Source: Euphorbia lathyris (lineage: Eukaryota > Streptophyta > Magnoliopsida > Malpighiales > Euphorbiaceae). From it: a DNA stretch of 64,000 nt. Within the stretch, counting starts at the first letter, position 1. Every line of letters starts with the position of its first letter. The stretch lies in NCBI RefSeq assembly GCF_963576675.1, contig NC_088910.1, forward strand, positions 107,970,807 through 108,034,806, read 5' to 3'. The position numbers were made by a program, and so were the translations under genes. The notes beneath the pieces are model-generated. The model worked only from the letters and a program-made list of their open reading frames with translations, was not told the origin of the DNA and did not search any database. Shown here one piece after another: positions 57,032 to 64,000 of the stretch.

Positions 57032-58893
57032 TGCTGGAAATTGGGCTAAGGTAAAGGAGCGGAAATATAAAAATTTTAACCTATTTCCATTTAACCATAG
57101 GATCCGTTAATCGTTATTTCATATAAAGAGGGATAAGAAGAATTACCTCTTGATGATCAATCTACCGTTGTTAATGAAGTGCCCACAACTCTTCTCCGAG
57201 TTCCCAAACACGAAATAAAACACGGGAAGATTAATTTAGAATCAACCGTTGAATAGCAACCAAAGTAGATTGCCTCTAACTAATCAACACAAGATCAAGG
57301 ATAAAAGAAATAGATGAAATCAATTGATCGGAAGGAAGCCGTAGAGAAATCTCATCCTCGAACTAGGGGTGTCGAATTTTCTCTCTCTCTCACTATAGGG
57401 ATTTCAAAAATCTCAGTAGGGAATGCACTTGTGGATTTCAAAAATCACAAGGGGGAGGGGTATTTATAATCTCTTGTATCTAATCCCTAGTTAGATAGAA
57501 TTAGGTTACTGAATAGGAATTCAATTCGGAATAGAATTCCTAATTATTATCTCATTATATATCTAATATATTAAGGATAATAATAATAACCTTATTGGAT
57601 AATAATAGGAGTATTTTAATCTAATTAAAACTCCTAACTTATTTATCACTTAATTAATTTAATTCATAATCCTAATCTAATTAGGAATAACAAAATCAAA
57701 TTAATTATTCATGTATTTAATTACTTAAATTTCGACCCCCCCTTGGTCCATGGGCCTTATTGGGCTCAATTGGGCTTCCATCAATTAATTAACATCTATC
57801 TCTCTTTTAGGTTCCAAGTCTTATGTGTGACCCATTAGGTTCTTATTGCTTCTGGCCGTATGCAACGTTATTAAATTAATTTTCAAAGAATTATATTTAA
57901 TCTTTGCATAACGGAATGATGTACAGAGTATGTGATTAGCAAGTCCGTAATCATTCCCCTAGAGCTATAAGAAGACAGGTTGATTCTGTCGTTAACCTTT
58001 CCGTATTAGTTACAGTATAATTCGATCCTTTATCAACTACATCCTTGAACTGAATCTTATGACTATGGATGATGTCAAGTCACATATAGCGAGACGTTCG
58101 TTTTACTTGTACAGGCCGAGTCAACTCAAATAGACAGGTTAAGTGAAATCTGTATTTGAAATCTTAAGCTATCACCTTGCAAGGATTTAGAGTCGAGTCT
58201 TCCACAAGCGATCCATGGATGTATCTCCCATTCATCGGGAGTGATAAATGCTCAATCCAATATATAACGATCCCACAATCACTTCCTGTGATACCCAATG
58301 TCTACTGTTCACACCCCAGAGTCATCTCTGTTAAGGATCGTGTTACACCAAAGTCAAAGCATCACATTCCATAATCCAGAATACCAATTAATATTCCTTT
58401 GAGTCTGAGGATTAGTTATACCTATTGATACCAATGAGATGAACAGGTGACAAGGACGAATCTACCCATCCTGTTATCTCAAATCGGATCCCCAATCCTA
58501 ATGAACAACTTTTCATCGGATCTATGTAACTGTCTTGATATCTGCATATATGAAGCTTGTGAGATCAGCTTTCTGTCGGACAGAAGACATTGTTACATAC
58601 AAGTCTCAACAGTGATATATCAATCCTAAACATATCACTTGACTTGGGGTGGTTTTAAGTTTATTAGGTTATTATAAAGTTTTGTCTCACTTCATGCTTG
58701 TATGAACACTTTATAATCACTTTAAATAAACTTACAGATTTCCTTTTATTAGACTTTATTTAGTGCTTGAAAGGGATTGCCTTTATATAGTTATAAAACA
58801 TATATCTCATTAAAACAAATGATATAAACAACAATTCATTTACATTAAGTTTGTATCCTAGAACAATTGTCTATAGGACACTAAACCCCAACA
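57032..58893 (-). repeat. 5' LTR of the 9.5-kb Copia element
   Basis: 1862 bp, matched to 49427-51288. It ends (plus strand) CCCCAACA followed by the duplication TCAAA. Confidence 0.93.
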
Positions 58894-58933
58894 TCAAAAT
58901 CAAAAGTGAATCCAGAAAACAATGGTGGAGTTC

Positions 58934-58940
58934 CTTTATA
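58934..58940 (-). promoter_or_regulatory. Athila LTR TATA box
   Basis: TATAAAG on the minus strand (CACTATAAAGGAAC). The Copia element inserted about 40 bp downstream of it, close to the expected transcription start of the Athila LTR. Confidence 0.55.
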
Positions 58941-59082
58941 GTGTTGATTGCAAAAATCTTCAATCTTATGAGTTCCTTCCTTGGTTTCAAGGATTTCCTT
59001 CGTTCAAAACATGTTGTTGAGACTGTGGAGATAAGTTAGTTTCTGATTCTACTGACTTGGCGATTTGAATAAGTCGACCCCC

Positions 59083-59102
59083 TTAGTCTTGGCCAAGACT
59101 AA
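59083..59102. promoter_or_regulatory. Perfect 20-bp palindrome in the Athila LTR U3
   Basis: TTAGTCTTGGCCAAGACTAA, about 145 bp upstream of the TATA box. Near-identical palindromes recur in the body at 60153-60172 and 62938-62957. Confidence 0.75.
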
Positions 59103-59294
59103 ACCAATGGCGATCGCAAAACTGAACTTTGAGTGAAAAAGGGTCCAAAACCACCTTCCAAGCCTTCTTTTCTCCAATTTGATCCCTAAAAGCACTTATG
59201 CAATAAAACAAGTAAAAAGGCCCAAAATGATACAAATAAAGGGGAAATATCCATAAAAAAGGCCTAGTAAACTTGCCATTTTGGACACTTATCA

Positions 59295-61093
59295 AATTAC
59301 CTCACACTTGCCAAATGCTTGTCCCTAAGCATGTCTATGTTTAAGCCAATATCCCCCTTCTCAAATGAGACGCACTTACTAATCTTTCCAAGCCCCCCTA
59401 GCGTTATGAAGATCACAAACCATCAAGTTAAGTAGAAAGGGACTTTCGTTATCCTAAGCATGCTTGCTTCATGTATGACAAAGAATAAAGTAGTCAACTC
59501 TTTAAGAAAAACAGTTTGAAAAATGTACCACCCTCGCCGAATTTCTCTCATATCGCTCAAGTGTTTAGGCAATGATTTTTTTTTAGGAATCGCTCACATC
59601 GCAACCCTAGAATGAAATTACCATAAGCTTACCAATATATCAAATCTCCACCACTTAGTATGATTCCAAGACACTAAATCAAAGAATCTTAAAACAGGGT
59701 GTAACATGGGTTAGGGAAGAGGTTTGGAAAGGGAAGGAGGAGAAAAGGGGAAACGAAAGTAGTGACAACATGCATTCTACTCCACAAAAGTGACCAAAAA
59801 TGGAAATCAAACATAAGCCTTATCTTCAGAACCAACTATGAACAGACTTTTTTTTTTCTTTTTTTTTTGGAAATAGAAACATAATTCTTCAAACTAGAAC
59901 AAGGGGACTATTATTTCATAGGATAATGTCCATTTGTGGATCTTTGAAGCACAATCCAATTGTAATCAAAGGACTATTAATTTAATCCTTGTATCGTGGT
60001 CTTTTTTGTGAACATTAACTAAATCAACAAAGAATATACAGACTCTGATGGTTAAAATGTTGGCCAAGGGACTTAAAACAGGGGTTGTGTCAAGAAATGG
60101 GAAGTAGGGCTCAAAGGTGGCTAACTAAGGGCTGGTTCTGTTTTTTTCGTCGTTAGTCTTGGGCAAGACTAAGGGGTCAAAGTTTATTTGAAGTGGCTGA
60201 AAGAAAGAAAACCTACTGCCCTTATCATGGTTAGTGTTTGGATTCATCAATGTGGTCTCTAAATGCATAACATGGCAAGTTCTAGAATTCAAAACTAGAA
60301 TTGGACAACACTCAGAAAAATAGAACAAAGTGTAATGTTTTTGTTCTTGCAATTCGGCTCAAAAACTTTCCAAAAATTGGGGTAAAAATGGTGGTAAAAG
60401 TTTCAAAACGTTTTTCGACTCCGGGTTGAAAGACTTCATAATCAATTAAACAATTTAACAAAGCATGATAGGTTATCTACTGATCCCGGATCTTTTCAAA
60501 TCAAAGGTTGTGAATTTTCATAAAACGAGCGGGTCTACGTACTAGACTAGCTTCGGTTGTCAACAATTCCAAGTGTGGAATAAAGACCATAATGACACTT
60601 AGGAACATGCATTTGAGCGCCCACCTCACACTTAGTCAAAAACTATAGTTATAAACAAGATTGGTGGGCACCTCACACTTAGTCAAAAACAAAAATTTGC
60701 ACAAGTTTAGAATTTAGCACACAAAATTCACAAAATTCAAGCAAAAATAAAAACAAACTCCTAACACCTAGCAAACCCTTCCTATAAGACTCAATTGTCC
60801 CTCCCCCACTATTATGATGCATCGTCTCGATGAAGAACTAAGAGCAGCAGAAAAAAGGAGAAATGATAAGAATAACTGCCCTGTGGAGGAGTGAATCCAA
60901 CTGAATCAAGGAGCGAAGGGATGCGGAGGTGTGAATCCAACCTCCTTGAAATAGGCTGCCTGGTTCTGGTATATTTTTTGAATTGTCTCTGCCATTGTGC
61001 CAACAACGACAGCCAAGGAAGCTAGTTGCTCAGTGGGGTCATCAGAGTTCCAGTTGAGAGCTGAAGTTTCTCCCTGTTCTGGAGGAGGTGCGG
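59295..61093 (-). other. Athila 3' untranslated region
   Basis: No ORF of note. It includes the palindrome copy at 60153-60172 and a duplicated GCCCACCTCACACTTAGTC-like phrase at 60618-60690. Confidence 0.65.
60153..60172. repeat. Palindrome copy in Athila 3' untranslated region
   Basis: TTAGTCTTG, two-base centre GG, CAAGACTAA. Nine-base perfect arms. Confidence 0.75.
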
Positions 61094-62170
61094 CTAAAGA
61101 TGCAAACTTTTTGGGAATCTGACCTGCGTTGGGGGGGGGGGGGGGGGTAAGTCACCTGCAAGGATAAAAGAAACAGAACCTCCTTCCTCGGTCCGGATTA
61201 GCTTCATGGCTTTTAACAAATTTAAATCAAAAGGGAGCATACGACAAGCAACATGCAAAGAGCATTCATTCACATCAAGTGCACATAAGTTAACTGCTAA
61301 GCATGTGATGATATGCCCTAAGTGAAATTTATCTACCCTTTTCATCATTTCAGAAAATTTCAAGGCTAGCCAATAGCCTAAATTGACTTGTCTCTCAGTC
61401 ACCATGCACCATAGGAAAAACAATTCCTGTTTAGACACAACAGTCGGGTCCTCATTCCTGGCCGAGTAGTTAATAGCCAAAAATCTATGCATGAAACGGA
61501 GAGGTTCGCTTAAAATTAAGTTCGCCTTAGATTTTGAGCGGCTAAAAATAGTGTCTACTAAACCAGTAAACTCAGAATAAATGCTCACAGCATTAAACTC
61601 AGCAGGATAATCACACAACATATTAGAATAGGCATCAGTATAGCAAAATTCTTTGTCAAACAAACCTAAAGCTACATTAAATTCAGCAACAGACAAGTTA
61701 AACTTTTTATCATTTAACTGAAATTGAATGCACGAAGCCTGTGTTCGCTTCATTTTCTTTTTATCCACAGTAAACGTACTGAAAAACTCATGCATCAGAC
61801 AATTATAAACAGGGTAATTCAACTGCAAAAATGGCTTCCACCCAATATTATCCATCAAATCATGCACATCAAACTTAATATTTAAGGCAGCCAATGTGGC
61901 CTCGTGCAAATAACGACCCTCAACAAAAGTTTTGAGTTATAAGGAATTGTACCTCTGTTGGTGCACATGCAAGTCGAAAGTCAGCTCGGTGTCGATGACT
62001 ATGGGCTTGGATTGTTGTGGTCCTTTCTCTAAGCGAGCCCGGGTCATTTTCCTTGGTCGTGTGGAGCAAGTTGGAGCTGCGGCCTGCTCAGGTTGTTCAC
62101 TGTGAGTTTCCGAGGCCTCCGATTCTGCTTGCTCAAACGAGTTGTTGTGCGAGCTAGAATCAGTCTCCAT
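61094..62170 (-). pseudogene. Athila-type extra ORF (putative plant transposon protein), main part
   Basis: Two segments in one frame, parted by a TAA at 61937-61939. The N-terminal part (62170-61940) is acidic and Ser/Glu/Gln-rich, with a basic PRKMTRARLEKG patch. The C-terminal part (61936-61094) carries the conserved domain found downstream of pol in Athila elements: GWKPFLQLNYPVYNCLMHEF, FQLNDKKFNLSVAEFNVALG and a later WCMVTERQVNLGYWLA. It ends in a poly-Pro tract from a run of 17 G (plus strand 61131-61147). This position was historically called env-like. I see no signal peptide or membrane anchor, so an envelope role is not supported. Confidence 0.7.
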
Positions 62171-62318
62171 GGAGTCAGTGGAGCTTGAACCGGAGAGTTC
62201 ATGAGAGATGGTCCATTTGGGAGGAGGGGCAAGTCACTAGGACTTCCGAGACGGGGCCGTTCTCTTAGGTGGCGGGGGCTTTCTCTTTCTCCGAGTCTTT
62301 GGTGGTGGAGAGCGGTGG

Positions 62319-62729
62319 TCAAATACCTGAGGTGAGGGCATCGGACCTGTAGGAGGTGGTGAAGGTGCCGAATCTGCTGGAAGTGGTGAGTGGTTGCTCG
62401 TCGTAGGTAGTGGAGAGTTCGAACCAGTAGGGGGCGGCGATTGGTGGTCCGCCAGTGGTGGTGAAGGTGCCGAACCTGCAGGGGGCGGCGATTGGTGGTG
62501 AAGGTACCAAAGGTAAAGGGGACTCTGCGTCGGTGCGGTACTGGCGGGGAGGAGAAGGCGGTGAGTGGTAGCGGCTCCGCCTGGGAATGTCGCTGAAGTA
62601 GCCGTCCATGGAAGCTTGAGGGAGATGAAAGGTTTTGGGTTTTTGGGTAAATGCTCGAGGAAGAGGGAGAGGTTTAAGGGTAAAGGGTTTTAAATTGTGT
62701 TTAAACTTAAGTGGGGTAAAAAGATGCAT
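62319..62729 (-). pseudogene. Athila-type extra ORF, N-terminal part in another frame
   Basis: 136 residues, rich in Pro, Ser, Thr and Arg, with an inner Met (MDGYFSDIPRRSRYHSPPSP) that may be the true start. It contains three diverged repeats around P[CY][RW]F[GE][TL]FTT. It is out of frame with 62170-61094, so the ORF is broken between 62319 and 62170. Confidence 0.5.
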
Positions 62730-62937
62730 TTTTTACCTTTCATTTAAATTTTTAACCTATTTTAGGCCCATTATCCTATCCTTATCTCATTTAGCTTCTT
62801 AGCCCAACTCCATAAAAACCATTGCCTATACCTGCAATTAACAAAATGAAACCCAGAAATCATCTAGGGAAGGGATGAAGTTAGTTAAATTAGTTAAAGA
62901 ATAAAAACAGTAAGAAAAGCTGATATGAAAAGAGTGA

Positions 62938-62957
62938 CTAGTCTTGGGCAAGACTAG
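62938..62957. repeat. Palindrome copy just after the Athila pol end
   Basis: CTAGTCTTG, centre GG, CAAGACTAG. The outer pair differs from the other two copies (C-G instead of T-A) with pairing kept. Confidence 0.75.
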
Positions 62958-63025
62958 GCTTAGGGCTGCCTCCCTGTAGCGCTGCTATTTTTCGTCTGAG
63001 GCTAGACGTAACTGAACTTCAGTGC

Positions 63026-64000
63026 TCAGTCTTTGGGAACTTCAAAGCAAACTTCATCGGTCCCCTGGGCTTGGAATCCTTCGTAGAATGGCTTTAGGCG
63101 ATGCCCATTTACCTTGAAACATTTGTCGTCCTTCAAGCTTTTTATTTCGACTGCACCATGTAAGAATACCTATTTTATCGAGAATGGTACAAAAGGACTT
63201 TTTTCCCGACTTGGAATTGCTTCCGCGTGAGTAGGCTGTCGTGGTAATTTTTGGACTTCTGTTTATAGATTCTTGAACTTTCATAGGCTTCGCCTCTCAG
63301 CTCTTCCAAATCCTGTAGCTGTAATTTTCTCTCTTCCCCTGCTTCATCATAGGCCATATTACATTTTTTTACTGCCCAAAATGCCATATGCTCCAGTTCC
63401 ACGGGGAGATGACATGGTTTGCCGTAAACCATTCCGTAGGGAGATATCCCAATTGGGGTTTTGTACGCTATTCTGTATGCCCATAGGGCGTCTTCGAGTC
63501 TGACGCTCCAATCTTTTCTTGTGAAATTCACTATTTTCTCTAGGATAGACTTAATCTCTCGGTTCGAAACTTCAGCCTGACCATTGGTCTGTGGGTGATA
63601 AGCTGTGGACATACGATGATTGACTCCATACTTTTTAAGCAGGGATATCATTACCCGATTGCAAAAATGAGTCCCTCTGTCACTGATTAATACTCGGGGC
63701 ATGCCAAACCTGCAAAATATGTTTCCATGCAAAAACTTTACAACTGTTTGAGCATCATCAGACTTGGTGGCAATCACCTCCACCCATTCCGAAACATAAT
63801 CCACTGTCAATAAAATATAAAGATAACAAAAGAATTTGGGAATGGCCCCATAAAATCAATGCCCCATACGTCGAAGATTTCGCAAGTCAAAATCGACGTA
63901 AGTGGCATTTGATTCCGTTGGCTTAAATTTCCCGTTCTCTGACAATTGGCACAAGATTTGCAAAATAAGTATGAATCGCGAAAGATGTTGGGCCAAAACA
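63026..64000 (-). pseudogene. Gypsy (Athila/Tat) integrase, C-terminal part of pol
   Basis: The right edge begins inside the zinc-binding domain (FCKSCANCQRTGN near 63950). The core has [13 protein letters not shown] (first Asp), [11 protein letters not shown] (second Asp) and [20 protein letters not shown] (Glu). [20 protein letters not shown] and [18 protein letters not shown] are typical of the Athila/Tat group. The C-terminal end [20 protein letters not shown] and a TGA at 63026-63028 close the frame. There is a frameshift near 63825, and sequence is missing near 63175 just after VLLYHSR, so it is inactive. Confidence 0.88.

Larger units (their letters stand above)
49427..58893 (-). mobile_element. 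Copia retrotransposon of Angela/BARE type, complete, 9.47 kb
   Basis: Two LTRs of 1862 bp each, primer site (57014-57030), a 1.8-kb leader, gag-protease-integrase-reverse transcriptase-RNase H and a polypurine tract (GTGGGAGTA, 51289-51297). TCAAA flanks both sides (49422-49426 and 58894-58898). About three dozen single-base LTR differences by hand count suggest roughly 2% divergence. The ORF has one frameshift and one stop. The large LTRs and the LNGSNFTDWYRNLKIVL gag start point to the Angela/BARE lineage; that lineage call is inference. Confidence 0.93.
48536..59294 (-). repeat. Athila-type 3' LTR, split by a Copia insertion
   Basis: The two parts are 48536-49426 and 58899-59294, about 1.29 kb in all once the Copia element and one TCAAA are left out. 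The ends form a short inverted repeat (TGATAAGTGTC / TGATGGGTGTC). The TATA box is at 58934-58940. Confidence 0.75.
48536..64000 (-). mobile_element. Athila-type Gypsy retrotransposon, 3' half, runs off the right edge
   Basis: On the minus strand from 64000 downward: integrase (to 63026), a spacer, the extra ORF typical of Athila elements (62729-61094), a long 3' untranslated region, a G/A-rich tract (AAGTGTGAGGTAATT, 59295-59309) and the 3' LTR. The LTR begins TGATAAGTGTCC (59294) and ends CACCCATCA (48536). ATTAC at 48531-48535 would be the target duplication. The LTR is split by the Copia element 49427-58893. The element sits inside LINE ORF1. Confidence 0.85.

Noticed and set aside
61094..62729. 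Envelope gene
   Set aside because: The position is the one once called env-like, but no signal peptide, transmembrane anchor or cleavage site is seen; the domain fits the Athila transposon protein.

Overview
The window looks like intergenic nuclear DNA of a eudicot plant. It is AT-rich and has introns with GT-AG ends, plant TATA boxes and dense layers of plant transposable elements. The elements include Copia, Gypsy of the Athila/Tat type, L1-type LINEs, CACTA elements, MULE, hAT, PIF and Emigrant-type MITEs, and a SINE. I can support only two intact host genes. Both encode hybrid proline-rich cell-wall proteins with an eight-cysteine domain (9353-10036, +, and 42702-43121, -). A truncated, intron-containing fragment of the 26S proteasome ATPase gene RPT4 lies at 88-474 (-), in the internal part of a CACTA element.

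Layout. 1-2280: right part of a CACTA element with an RPT4 fragment and a tandem pair of tRNA-like units. 2284-3851: 3' end and LTR of a Gypsy element that entered a LINE, whose 3' end follows at 3852-4946. 4947-10942: AT-rich DNA with a PIF MITE, a degenerate 184-bp duplication, the first proline-rich protein gene and a MITE just downstream of it. 10943-15699: a Copia element with nearly identical LTRs and a broken reading frame. 15700-25027: a MITE-rich stretch (MULE, hAT, PIF and Emigrant types) plus an LTR-like block carrying a 73-bp minisatellite. 25028-35805: a very old Copia element. Inside it are a solo LTR (25472-30688) that is itself split by a CACTA element (26568-30357, holding a MULE MITE), a second solo LTR (31961-32771) and a SINE (34422-34543).

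35806-42700: more MITEs, a LINE 3' end and an RTE-type tail. 42702-43121: the second proline-rich protein gene. 43780-45946: a Copia 3' fragment and a solo LTR. 47364-64000: a LINE 5' half interrupted at 48536 by a minus-strand Athila-type Gypsy element. The 3' LTR of that element is split by a 9.47-kb Copia element (49427-58893, TSD TCAAA).

I see no operon, CRISPR array, phage or clear new enzymatic system. The most unusual signals are structural. One is a cluster of GC-rich hairpins in the leader of the 9.5-kb Copia element; one stem has a G-U pair and a GNRA-type loop only when read in the sense strand of the element. The other is a shared design in four unrelated-looking LTRs: each carries 13-20 bp palindromes about 100-460 bp upstream of its TATA box, in two cases at a regular 20-21 bp spacing.
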